From positions 149,633 to 213,632 of the forward strand of contig NW_001799462.1 in the NCBI RefSeq assembly GCF_000165425.1: 64,000 nt of DNA, in the 5' to 3' direction. Below the pieces are notes generated by a model, which had not been told where the DNA came from, did not search any database, and saw only the letters and a program-made list of their open reading frames with translations. Positions 40,501-51,510 of the stretch are shown in pieces (the stretch's first letter is position 1; each line of letters opens with the position of its first letter). A program made the translations under genes and the position numbers. This stretch comes from Paramecium tetraurelia (Eukaryota > Ciliophora > Oligohymenophorea > Peniculida > Parameciidae).

Positions 40501-43171
40501 CTTATGGCTGTCTATTTTAATTTGTCCTGATTGTTTTGGTCAGATGCAGCTGTACTGCTCTACATGATGTTGGCTTTCCTCTGAATTGATTAAGCTTGCA
40601 ATGCTAACTTTTCCTTTAATCCAATAATATCCACAAAGTGATGTGTTTGTTTCCTATTAATTTTGATTGCATTAAATAGATAGAAGTCCAGAAGCAATAG
40701 GGATTTGAGAGGCATGAGCATATCAATCATTTTATAGTTGTCTGCAGCAAAGGTCGTCCACAATTCAATCTATTGGCATTCTTTCCCAATTTTTAGGTAT
40801 TCATCCATTACGATTGTGAAGACATCGAAATTTTTATCATCGATGACTCTATTTGGAATTACTTCTAATTTTTATATCATCTTATTAGTTAAACCTCTCT
40901 CCTTGATCTACTATCCATAAAGATTGCTGAGGTAATAAATTCTCAAGGATAACTTATAAAATCTCCTCCTCAACAACAGAAATTCTAAAAGTGAAAAAAT
41001 ATTAAAATTGCCATCTTCTGGTAATTGTTTCAGAATTTAAGATAGATTGTTCTAGGAATCCAAAATGGAATCCTTATAAAATGATTTGTATGGGAACTCC
41101 TTGTCAATCAATCTATCTCTTTTGATGTATTTCAAAGTTTATTCCAAAATGTTGATGTCTTTGATAGAGAACAATTTCAAAATGAGTTTCAACGATTTCG
41201 TATTAGTGAATATGTCACTCAATAGATTCAATCTCCTAGTGGCTTCTGAATAATGAATAAGCACATTTTAGTCATATCTAAATTATGGCTATTACTGGAT
41301 CAATCTTGCTAGGATACTGACAGCATTAGCCAATTCTGACACTCTCGCTTTCGATAACAGAGGGAACACAATTTGCAATATCTTACATTTTGCATTGTTA
41401 TAATCAAGTTCAGCTTAAAGCAAATCTTTAACTGCCAAGAATCTATTCAACTATTAGGAATCTGAATGACTGTTCTTCTCCCCGATCTTATTAGTAAACT
41501 ATAATGTAAATGCACTAATATGACTTATCTTATCCAACAATTGAGCTACATCTTTAAACACGATCTCGTGAATAATTTTGTGTCCATTTCCATCCATCAC
41601 CTCATAGAGATTGTGATTTCTCTGGATCTTCTCCTCACAAAAATATGCTGATGTATCCTCCTAAGGTATCGTATCCTTAGAATCTAAACTTGTTATAAAA
41701 GCATTCAAAGTGTTTTATTATTTCTTTTATATTCTCTCCTTTGTCAACTAACTAGACAATTGGTGTAAATCTATGAAATATATGTTTAAGTTCTTCTGCA
41801 TTGTTCTCATTACATTATAGCAATGCATAATTTAAATTAGAGACTCTCTTGATTCCAAATACAGCAATTTCTAATATCTGAGGAAAAATTAAAAGTAGAT
41901 CTCTGGAAAATGAGTAGATTACACCTTCTCTTGAACTAAAGACACATCCTTATTGATTTTATCCTAAATTTTATCAGATTCATGATACAACAAGAACTTC
42001 ATCCAAGAATTGATGGCACTGTCTTCGTATTGATTAAATATCAAATTCATTTCAGTTTCTTCCTTCTCTTGAATAATTTAAATATTGTCCAACCAATGGG
42101 CACTACTCCTGATCCTATATTGATTCTTCCTTATCTTGTCCTCTTTTAATTCATTTAGTATGTTCATGGTTTGCTGCTAGAAACTTTTTGTTTTTTATTC
42201 AGACTAATCCAAATTGTAGGGAAGGAAAAGCAGATATTTATTGCTTTGATCCTAAATCTTTTAAACGAAGTGCTTATCAATAGCAAATAAAAATAATGCT
42301 CCATTATCAACAGTGATATCTTGATCTACTCCCTGCACGTATGCTAATTACTGCAATTCCTGCTATAATTAAGGCATTGTCACAGGAATCAAATACATAT
42401 TGCAATATTCAGTACTAGCTCTCTCCTAAGTAGTAGACTCGAGACTTTCAATGAATATTTGAGTGTCCAAATCATCCAGCTTGTTGACCATGAGATTTTA
42501 TCTGAAGTTGTAATACTCTTTTAGATGCTTCTAGGTGATGAATGGCATGCTCTAATATATCTTATTGTTCATTCTCTCAAAGATGAGATCATCATCCGTC
42601 GATATCTGTATTTAGGGAATGTCTTAGTCAAATCTTGAAGGGTCAAAAATTCGTTCATTTGATAGTTTTTCACTTATTTCTGCATATTCAACTAGCTTTT
42701 CATCAATCATTTTTATTTCTTCGTCAACGAGAGTCTTATTCTCATCAGGATGTACCCTCTCTAAATTCACTGTTGAGTACATCTCAATGGGAATAACATC
42801 TGATTTAACTTTAACTAATGGATCGTAAAATAGAACGTCTTCAGTTGGATTGTGCAGTAGGGCTATTCTTTGTCTCAATAGGTATTTTCTCCTAATCCAC
42901 AAATTTGCTTATAAGTTTTCATAAAACTAGAGCAAGGCTTCTCTGTAATCCTCAGTTGTAATATTGAGACGAGCCTTTTTCTGCAGGAATGTATCAAAGT
43001 TAAATTGATGAATGGGATTCGGTTTGACCCGATAACCAAATTCATGTAATATTTTGGAGATTTCTATTTCTACTTTGGTGATGTCTTGATTCCAAAATGT
43101 GTTGTCGATCTTGAATTTCCCCAACTACTTTGATGATTATTAACATGTTTGATAAATTAATCTAAGTTCAT
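37524..43171 (-). CDS. Large helical/coiled-coil protein, family unknown
   Basis: It starts MNLDQFIKHLGKFKIDN at 43171, with a single 20-nt intron (43125-43144) before the TTG that a simple scan would take as the start. Then one frame runs to the TGA at 37524, for 1,875 residues. Residues 1-200 are acidic/basic helical (NPTEDVLFYDPLVKVKSD). The middle is leucine-rich and HEAT-like. A polar, disordered linker falls around residue 960-1,020 (SKPSNPEVDNLGDEDWV). The rest, from about 1,100, is increasingly coiled coil with Q/E/K heptads and a basic, Thr/Ser-rich tail. The ATG at 40223 could suggest a second gene, but there is no TGA between the two halves and no gap, so one gene is simpler. I do not recognise it; a cytoskeletal or ciliary role would only be a guess from composition. 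Confidence 0.75.
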
Positions 43172-43795
43172 TTGTTTGTTGGGTAATAGGAAACTGTTAT
43201 ATAGTTTGAATAGCTTAATTTATAAATGGTAAACTCATAAATTATAATATTAATTTGCATAATCCTCATTTCCAGCATAGGTTCAAAGTTTGCATTAATG
43301 AGAGAGACCATACAATCATCAATAATTGCACATCTCCAGAAACGAGCAAATATTCGGAAATAATGTGTGTAACAATTTTAAATAGATAGAGGGGGATCGC
43401 AATTAGCAGAGTGAGGGAGCTACACGAATTGAGGGGAATTGATGACTTTGGAAACTGGACTTATGCTTTATATTTATAGTAATAATAAATATTCATACAT
43501 AATTATATTGAATACATTATGATGAATCTTTATTTTATTTACATTTTAATTTATCATAAATTTCTGTTATATATGAGGAACATGGATACAGTGAGCATTA
43601 AACGAGTGGAATGGAGATTGGAACAGGCTGCGAGCGAGATGGAAACGAAGGACTCGAGAAATCGGAAGTACAATATTTAAATATTTTCAAATATATATAT
43701 TTAATTTATTAAAGGAGTCATTCAAATCTTGAGGTATTAAAGCCTTTTTTATGAATGAAGAATATTAAAAATTAATATAAATTACATTTTTCTTA
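43172..43795. other. Intergenic with two GC-richer islands and small ORFs
   Basis: This lies between divergent genes. Two patches are clearly less AT-rich than the flanks: about 43,298-43,460 and 43,573-43,680. Both contain short ATG frames on the plus strand ending in TGA: 43298-43414 (39 codons, MRETIQSSIIAHLQKRAN...) and 43573-43758 (62 codons, MRNMDTVSIKRVEWRLEQ..., whose last third is AT-rich). They could be tiny genes, exons missed by me, 5' leaders or RNA. No homology is visible. Confidence 0.3.
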
Positions 43796-44390
43796 ATGTC
43801 CGAGCCCAAAAAGAAGTTATGGATTGGCAATCTTGCTTACAAAGTAATGTGGCTATTTAAAATTCACTAGGTTCAAAAGGATGATTTAGAGGAGCTGTTC
43901 AAACAGTATGGTTAAATCACCGAGATCAAAGTGTTGGACAAGGGTCCTCATGTATACGCATTTGTTGAATTTGAAAAGGTAGAAAAAGCAATTGACGCTT
44001 TTAATAGGTAAAGGAGTGAAAAATATCATTATATTAGTTTACAAGGTCGTGAGTTGAAAGGGTAAGCAATGAAGATTGAGTATGCAAGTGGAAGGAAGAG
44101 GTAATAGTTAATTTAATTAGTTTTTAGGACTACAAATGATCGTGATAAAGACAGAGGTAGAGGAGGCAATGATAAGTACAGAAAGAGAGATAGTAACTAT
44201 AAGAGACGATCCCGAAGTCGAAGCATTGACAGACATAAAAAGAAATCTAAAAGTTTAACTAACTCACTTACTTTACTTCTAATTAGGCCACAAAAAGCAT
44301 TCCTCCAGCTCTGAGTCTTCCCGTAGAGACAAATAGTATAACAGCAAAAAATAGCCCCAGCGTTCCCCTTCAGATGATCTTTCAAACTGA
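43796..44390 (+). CDS. RRM and SR-type RNA-binding protein
   Basis: It is probably a splicing-factor-like nuclear RNA-binding protein. Four introns (43844-43870, 44008-44037, 44101-44127, 44253-44286) yield 158 residues. Residues 7-78 form one RRM: RNP2 LWIGNLAY and RNP1-like VYAFVEFE. The tail has RD/RS-rich runs (KDRGRGGNDKYRKRD, RRSRSRSID) and a Ser/Lys-rich end, the arrangement of small SR proteins. All four introns were needed to keep the frame. The 34-nt last intron is the longest accepted in this window. Four introns in under 600 bases is dense compared with neighbours. Confidence 0.9.
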
Positions 44391-44990
44391 GTATCATTAA
44401 TAAAAGAAAATATATTTTAATACATCAAATTTATGATATTTATAAAAAATCTTCTCTTAATTAATTAATTAATCATCTCTTCTAACTATCTGCATAATTT
44501 TGGAAATCCCCTTAAAAAAGGGATATATATCAGAACACCTTGCCCTAGACCTTATCATTTCAAGGTTTAATCCCCATTATTTAAATTTTTATTAGTTTAA
44601 CCGATTTCTATAATTAGGTTGCTAATTTATCAGTTAAATCAATTCTCTATACCGCAAATTTTGTAACTAGAATAAATTACTCATTACTTTAACCAACGAA
44701 TCCAATTCTTTAATAGTTTTAACTAATTATTTCTTAATCATCAATCTTTTTTTTATTGCATTTCTACCAGATAATCGTAATAAATCAGTTATAGTTTAGT
44801 TTTACTATGATTGCAGTTTGTTAGCCTTCATGTAGAAGAATAAAGTATGAAGTTAATTTGTATTAATGAAAGATCCTTTATATCAAATAGTCATTTTATA
44901 GTATTTCATTGGTCCAAATTAATTGAAATAAAAATTAAATAAATTTGAATAAATTTAGTTATTTCTTTATTTATCAATCAAATATCTAAA
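44391..44990. other. Intergenic, 600 bases
   Basis: AT-rich spacer between two plus-strand genes. Apart from the structured patch at about 44,506-44,575 (separate entry), no coding frame or known element is visible. Confidence 0.5.
44506..44575 (-). ncRNA. Possible small structured RNA with a T6 end
   Basis: Read on the minus strand this GC-richer patch begins GGGGATTAAACC and ends ATATCCCTTTTTT. The ends pair (GGGAT with ATCCC), and an inner hairpin pairs ACCTT with AAGGT around an eight-base loop. The closing stem is followed directly by six Ts, as in a Pol III transcript. It is about 60 nt, with a CTGA near the 3' end. It does not match tRNA, U6, 5S or SRP patterns I know, and the plus strand can also fold locally (ATCCC...GGGAT). 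Speculative. Confidence 0.25.
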
Positions 44991-45575
44991 ATGAGTTTGA
45001 GTTGGTTGGTGTCTCCTTAATTGCACAAAACTACTAATGGCTATTTTATTAATCATGATAATATCATGCTTGGTACTTGAAATAGCAATTATTATTCAGC
45101 TGGACCCCAAGATAAGAGAAGATTAATATTTTACTATATTGCAAGTTAGACACCTGAAAAGATTACAAACGAAGATCACTCGAAATTCATCAAAGAGAAA
45201 TACATAGATGTAGATATGAGATCAGGAATATTCTCATTTGGTGGTATTTTCTTGGCATTAGCAACAATAAGGGAATAACAATTAATTACTTCAAGAATCA
45301 CAAGTCGCCCAATCTTAAATGGAATCTTTGTTTTGGGAGTTGGTAATTGAATTAATAATATAATTCCTTTAGGTTTGGTTTCAGCTGCATTTTCATATAA
45401 CCTTTCTTAATTATTATTCGAGCCACTTTTTGTCTAAAGAAATAAGGTGATCTCTGACTTGGCTGAGAAATATAACTTTTCGGTGTTTGATTTCGCTTTA
45501 GCAAAGAAGGAAGCTAGATTAAAGTAACTTAGAGCAGAGTTAACAAGTGACAGTAGCAATGCTGCACATTTCTGA
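44991..45575 (+). CDS. Small two-helix membrane protein, unknown
   Basis: Two introns (45073-45099 and 45343-45372) give 175 residues. The start MSLSWLVSPQLHKTTNGYF may be a short targeting sequence. Two hydrophobic segments lie near residues 82-96 (SGIFSFGGIFLALATI) and 115-135 (LNGIFVLGVGLVSAAF), followed by a charged helical tail (DLAEKYNFSVFDFALAKKEARLKQLRAEL). The layout resembles small inner-membrane proteins of mitochondria, but I cannot name a family. Both introns are required for the frame. Confidence 0.75.
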
Positions 45576-45639
45576 ATCGATATTACAATAAAAAAATATT
45601 AATATTATAAATATAAGGATTCAAAAATTAATCTCAAGC

Positions 45640-47290
45640 ACTCTATTAATAAAATAAGACCAAACTTATATATTCATCCTTAAGTAAAACATTAAATAAT
45701 AGCAATTTTGGTTAGTTAGAATAATTTCAAAATAGTATGTAAAACAAGTATCAATAATCCAAATCATCATTTTTATTGTCAAGAATTAAATTTATCTGCG
45801 AATGATATGAAGTCAAATAAGTTGCAATTAAGATAGATATAGAAAGTCTAAAATGATTGATAAAATTATTATATTGATTTGACACGAATCTCAAAACTTT
45901 CTTCTAGATTCTAAATATAGTAAAAGAAGTTAATCATATACATAGAAAGATGATTTAACTTTCTAAATATTTACTTTAGAACCTAATTAGAATTTGTTTT
46001 TAGGAAACAGCAACAAATAGTTATGAAAATTATTAAAATTCGTTGATTCATTTTGGTTAGCAAGTGAAGGGGATTTAAAGTTGAACAATAGATATTTCAA
46101 CGTTTATGATAGTGTGATCATTATAAAAGACTTTAAAAGCAGGCTCACTAAAGATTTTAATAATCATATACTTTCATTGAGTTTATCAAGCGATTTAATT
46201 ATACTTTAATGATTTTGAGGAAATTTAGGATTTTTTGGTCTGTTCGAAAGCATTATAACACAACATCTTTGAAAAAAATAAGAAGAGATAAGAGTAATAG
46301 ACTAAAAGAATGGTAAAAAGAAATAAAAATAACCTAAGAAATTTAATCTCCTAGGGCCATGTAGTATGAGACAAAGAAAATACTAAAACAAGATGAAATA
46401 GTATTTCTGCTAGAATAATTGTATGCGAATCCTAAAGTATCAGCCCGAAGAAGAATTCTTTTCCTAAACATAAATCTGTCAATAAATGAATCTATCTAAA
46501 AACTAAAAAGTGAATTTAGTTTAGTTACTATTTAAACTATGTATATTTAATATATATCTTAAACAATTCTAAAATTTTTTATGAATACAAAAGATAAAAA
46601 TATGATGAATAATTTAGATTAATCAATATAATTTAGAACACGAATAGATGAAATAAATTTTTTTGATTTTTTCTTTTGGACAAAAGATAATTATTTATTA
46701 GTATTTCTAAGATGTTAAATGGAAATGAAAAATGACAAAATAACACCTTTTACCATAGTTATGGAAAGTTCTGTTAAATGGATCATTTTTTATTAATTAG
46801 ATGCTATGTCATTAATTGCAATTAAAAAGAACTATTTAGAAAAATACATTTGGATACTCAAAACCTAGAATAGTAAATTCCAGATCCAGGGCTGATATAG
46901 TAATTATAGAGAGAAAGATATCAGATTGATGCCTAAAGGAATGAGACAATATTAAATAAATTGTATTGAAATTGGAATTTATTATATTTAAAATATTGTA
47001 AGTTAAATGCTAATGTATAAAGCATGCAATATTGATACTCTAGAATAATCAAGATATTCTAATTAATATTATTAAAAATCAAAACATCATAGATGAAGAA
47101 TTGCAAACGATGAAAATTATTAGATGAATTTTTGCATGGAAACTATTTTTATTGTATAAGACATCTTGTAAATTTTTTAGAATTTGGTAATGTAGAATTT
47201 GAAGTCACTATGAGTAAATTAGCTAAATTAAACAAAAGTATGATGAGATCATTTTGGAACCAAACATGATGTATCTTAGGAAAAGAGACT
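45640..47290 (+). pseudogene. Decayed protein-coding relic
   Basis: Protein-like stretches in shifting plus-strand frames are broken by TGA stops and frame changes with no intron that repairs them. One piece near 46,040-46,200 reads FVDSFWLASEGDLKL...; the longest runs from about 46,270 to 46,890 (EWQKEIKITQEIQ..., ANPKVSARRRILFLNINLS..., FFDFFFWTKDNYLL). The frame continues past the TGA at about 46,888 for another 60 codons. There is no ATG with an open path through it. I do not recognise the family. Base composition is close to intergenic, consistent with age. Confidence 0.45.
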
Positions 47291-47414
47291 TGTTAAATTA
47301 TAAGGGTGAGTTAATATGCTATAGAATAATTTGAAATAATATTTATTATTTAATTTCTCTATTAAAAAGAAAAAGAAATAATTTTATTAAATGATTTAAT
47401 AAATAAATTATTTA

Positions 47415-48588
47415 ATGAACAACACAATTATGTCAAGTAATGGAACCACTTATGCCTTATAAACTCAATTAGGCAGTGGTTCATTCGGAACAGTCTATAA
47501 GGTCTTAGATCTCAGAACAAACAAGTATTATGCCTGCAAAATAGTAATTATATTTAGTTAAAGTATAGATTTCAAAAGGATTGTTATATAAATATAATGC
47601 AGAATAAATGATTAGACAGGAAATACAAATTCAATCAACATTAAATCATAAAAACATACTCAAAGTCTATCATTCGTTTGAGGACTCTAAAAATATTTAT
47701 ATCATTTCTGAATTCTGCTCTCGTGGTTCGTTGTAAATTCCAAAGACTCCATATTAAGAGAAAGAGGTTTTCAACATTTGTATTTCCATGTTGGGTGCAC
47801 TGGATTGTTTGCATTAAAATAAAATAATCCACAGGGATTTGAAAGTAATATAATAATTATATCTTCTAAATATAGTTAGAAAATGTTTTTCTTCACGATG
47901 ATGGAACCTATAAATTGGGCGACTTTGGTTGGGCCACCTATATCGACAAGGTGGAGCCCATTCTTTGTGGAACTACCGAATATATGCCCCCTGAGGTGGT
48001 TCTGAAAAAGTAACATGATTATAAGGTGGACTGCTATTCGCTTGGAACTTTGATATATGTAATATATAGAAGTAAATATCATAGATCTTACTACATACTC
48101 ACTACCCATTTTAAGCCAATTCTTAGTCTGAACTAATTGCCAAAATTACCAGTCAAGAAGTGATTGTTAATAGTCATATTGATGAGGATTTGTAAATTCT
48201 AATACAAGCATTGTTGACTAAGGATCCCAACGACAGGCCCACAGTGCAATAATTGTACCTAAGTAGATGGATTAAAAATTAGATGAAGCTGAATAATATC
48301 TTCAACAAGTATGAGAACGAATAACTCAAAAACAAATTTAGGAATAAAAATATTGCAATCAAGACTCTGGAAGTGAAGTAAATATTTAGTTTTAATTTTC
48401 AAAGTGGATCAATCAAAGGCAGTTTATCTGATAGTCAAAAAAGCTCATTAACTCATAGTTCAAGTACTCAAATCAGCTCATCCAATAATGCATGTTCCCC
48501 TGTTTCAAACAAAGGGCTTATCGATTCGATATTCAACTTCAAGGAATTTGACAATATCAACTCTGTACCATAACCTAAACTTTATTGA
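47415..48588 (+). CDS. Aurora-like Ser/Thr protein kinase
   Basis: Three introns (47544-47568, 47845-47875, 48059-48084) give 363 residues. Kinase motifs in order: the glycine loop LGSGSFGTVYK, the lysine of YACKI, the catalytic loop HRDLKLENVFL (the second intron splits DLK/LEN), KLGDFGWA, and CGTTEYMPPEVV, then DCYSLGTLIY and a final DPNDRP. GDFGWA and CGT..Y.PPE are the Aurora signature; sequence outside them is diverged. After residue about 275 comes a Ser/Asn-rich tail with no domain. In other eukaryotes Aurora kinases act in mitosis and cilium disassembly; the substrate here is unknown. All active-site residues seem present. Confidence 0.9.
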
Positions 48589-48866
48589 GCATTTAATCAT
48601 ACTAAATGAATTGATTTGTAAATATTTATTATATTTTTCAATATATTAAATTTCATCTAATAAACACTTTTAATAAATTTACTTTTATATAATAATCATA
48701 TTATATTCATACACAGAGTTCTTAAATTATAAAATATTACTAGTTACTTTATGGCATTGTAGTTTATTTCTTAGCACATACTGCAATGCTTTAATTGGAT
48801 TGGAAGAGTGATAAACTCTTTTGTGGTGTGATATTTTTATCAATTTTTATGTTATTATTTATAATA

Positions 48867-49883
48867 ATGACCGAATAATATATTATTGATTCAGATATTA
48901 TTGAAGATGAAGGTTATCGTCCAGTGTCAGTTTACAACCTAAATGTATGTTTCAAAGAAGACATTGATTTTAGATTGCAAGATTGCTAATTGAACGAACC
49001 TGATTTTTAAGATTTAGAGCAAAAAATGAATAAACTAAATTATAATTCTTTTGGTTTTAAAAGTGGAATGGTGAAGCATTAAAAATAACCACAACATGAG
49101 TCAGGAACAAACTCAATCCATAACAAAATCAAAAAAGAATAACTATCCTTTAAAAAGCCAATTTAACCTGTTCAATAATTATCTATAGTTTCCAATGGAG
49201 AATAATCCTCATTGTTTTCAAGAAAGGAAACAGTTCCAAAAATTAACTTTGTCTCTGAAATGTAAGATAGTCAAAACCAAAATACCACAATCGATTTAAG
49301 AAAGAATCTAAAACTCCATACTCATGGACCTTTTGATATAACGAAATTAAAAGATGGTTTATCACCAGCTGTAAATAATAGATTCTCCTCCAAAAAGTAG
49401 TCCCAATTCTCACAAAGATCACATGAAACCTACAATTCCTTTTTGGACTTGTCTTACAATAACACCCAACAAATTCCATCTTAAAATTCAATCCATTATT
49501 AAGATACTCGGAAGGATAGATCCAAAATTGCAAAGACAACGATTAAATTAACATAAAACAAATAAAATTAGAAACTAAGAATTTCATAACAAGCTAACTC
49601 ACAAAGAACATCTTAATTATCATTATTAGAAGTAGATGGAGTAAGAGGAAGATCATAGAGTTCTGTCTCTACTCCAAAAAGTATCTTAAAAAATCCTTCC
49701 TTATAAAATTCCTAATTGGATATTATAAGCAGATTAAGTTTCTAAAGTAGGCTTAGTTTTTCAAGTTTAAACATCACTGGGAATTCTCCTCAAAAATAAT
49801 AATCAAATTCTTAATCTCCTGCAAAAAGGGTCAAATTTTGTTTAACCAAAAAGTAAGCAAGAAGAGAACACATTCCATGTTGA
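48867..49883 (+). CDS. Disordered Ser/Gln/Lys-rich protein, unknown
   Basis: An intronless frame of 338 residues starts MTEQYIIDSDIIEDEGYRPV and ends with TGA. It is rich in S, Q, N and K, with repeated SP/TP sites (SVSTPKS, NSPQK, SQSPAKR) that could be kinase targets, and it has no predicted globular domain or membrane segment. The neighbouring upstream gene is the Aurora-like kinase, 278 bases away on the same strand; a functional link is possible but not shown. The C-terminus is basic (KRVKFCLTKKQARREH). Confidence 0.7.
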
Positions 49884-49977
49884 CTTCAAAGTCGATAATT
49901 GTAAAGTAGTAGTTCTACTGTGTTATAAAAATGTATTTGTAAATAAATAAATTTATTTAAATATCTAATTACAAAAA
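49884..49977. other. Short convergent spacer
   Basis: 94 bases separate two convergent stop codons (TGA on both strands). AT-rich; no stem-loop terminator was seen. Confidence 0.6.
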
Positions 49978-51479
49978 TCAAAAATAAACATCAAAATCCT
50001 GGATTAATTTATCATCACCTTTGCTTTCCTTTACTTTGTTAACAATTCCAGTCATTTCAAGCATTTTTATAACTGATGAGAATGGTAATACTAGTTCATT
50101 GTTAATATCCTAACAATCAGATAACTTGTGTAGTATATTAATTAAAGCTTTGAGGGTATGTTCTTCAATCTTTATAGATCGTGCTTCCATTGAAAAGAAA
50201 TGATTGCATATATTAAACAATCCTATTTTAATTAATTTTGATAGCTATTCTTCATTAGACTAAAATATTAAAATTTCTTACTAAAATGGATAGATTCAAA
50301 ATAACATAAGAGAATTCAAGAGCCTCATTGTCTGACAATTCAAAACACTGTTCAAATATTTCCTCCAATAACTTAGAGTCTAATAATTTAACCAAAAATT
50401 CATTATTATGGATTTTATTGGAAATAGCCCAAAATAATTAGATTCTTAATGCTTTGTTGAGGTCTTGTGATTGCAGATTTGAATTTACTACTTTCTTATA
50501 GATAGTGAGTTCTTTATCGAAGAATTTATCACTTATCCCAAAATAAATAATCACAACTTTTAAAGCCAAAAAGTCATAACTAGTTTTTAAAGCAGCATCA
50601 TATATCTTTAAGAACATAGGGGAAGAAATGATCTCATCCGCAAATGAATAATTAGTCTCGAATGATAATTTCGAAGGGATTTCCTCCAAAATTTCTAAGG
50701 CTAGTCTTTTTATGGCTTAATTTTCATCAAAATAGGACTTGATCACGTATTCTTTAATCGATTTTATGTTTTCAATATTTATATCCTAACAAAATGTAAA
50801 GGCTGATCCTATCAAGGCTAAGATAACTTCAGAAAATTGTCTAAAAGGGTCAAGGACCATTAATTATGCTAAAAATTCAAAATCATTTTGGATGATAAAA
50901 TCTCTATAAGTCTATTTTTCTTAGGCAAGAAAATAGATGCAATTTAAAGTCTAAAATAATTTGAAAAGTTACTTAAGGAAAGATTTCTAGTATCTCTTCT
51001 TTAATATTGTTCTTTAGGTATTCCAATAGTTGAATATCATCTAATTCTGCAAATCTTTAATAATCTTCTCTGTTTAGATAGTAGAAAACACTTTGAATGA
51101 GAGTTGCATTGATTTCTTGAAATTCACTATCCGCTTTAGAGAGATTAATAAGAAATCTAGATTATTTGATATTATACCTAAATTTTTTTACTATATTTTC
51201 AGTCACCCAATAATCAATATTTTATTCATCCTCTAAGGCTTTCTAGAGTACTTTCAGTAATAACTTAATATTATTAAGATCTTCTTCAACTAACTACTCT
51301 TTAAATTGGTATTTAGCAAGTTCATCACAAACCTTATGTAGAAAATCATTTTTTGTCTATTCATAATTATAAAACCTCCTTTTTTTCTTAAACTCCTCTG
51401 TTAGTTTTTAGTGTCTTATTTAGACTCTAAACTTCTCTCTTTTCAATGTCAATAATTCGTTTGATCCGCCTTAATTCAT
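49978..51479 (-). CDS. Importin-alpha-like armadillo protein
   Basis: Two 22-nt introns (50951-50972 and 50260-50281) give 485 residues. The N-terminus, KREKFRVQIRHQKL followed by KKKRRF, resembles the importin-beta-binding segment of importin alpha (RRRRIEVNVELRK...KRR). The rest is alpha-helical in blocks of about 40 residues (for example IKSIKEYVIKSYFDENQAIK) compatible with armadillo/HEAT repeats, but the W/N ladder that binds nuclear localisation signals is not obvious. It may be a divergent nuclear import adaptor or another ARM protein. It starts 31 bases downstream of the TPR gene's stop. Confidence 0.6.
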
Positions 51480-51510
51480 TTTAAATTTTAATTAATATTA
51501 TTTTTTATAA

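Noticed and set aside
44521-44575. tRNA gene
   Set aside because: A GGTTTAATCC-like T-arm is suggestive, but no acceptor stem, anticodon arm or correct spacing can be built.
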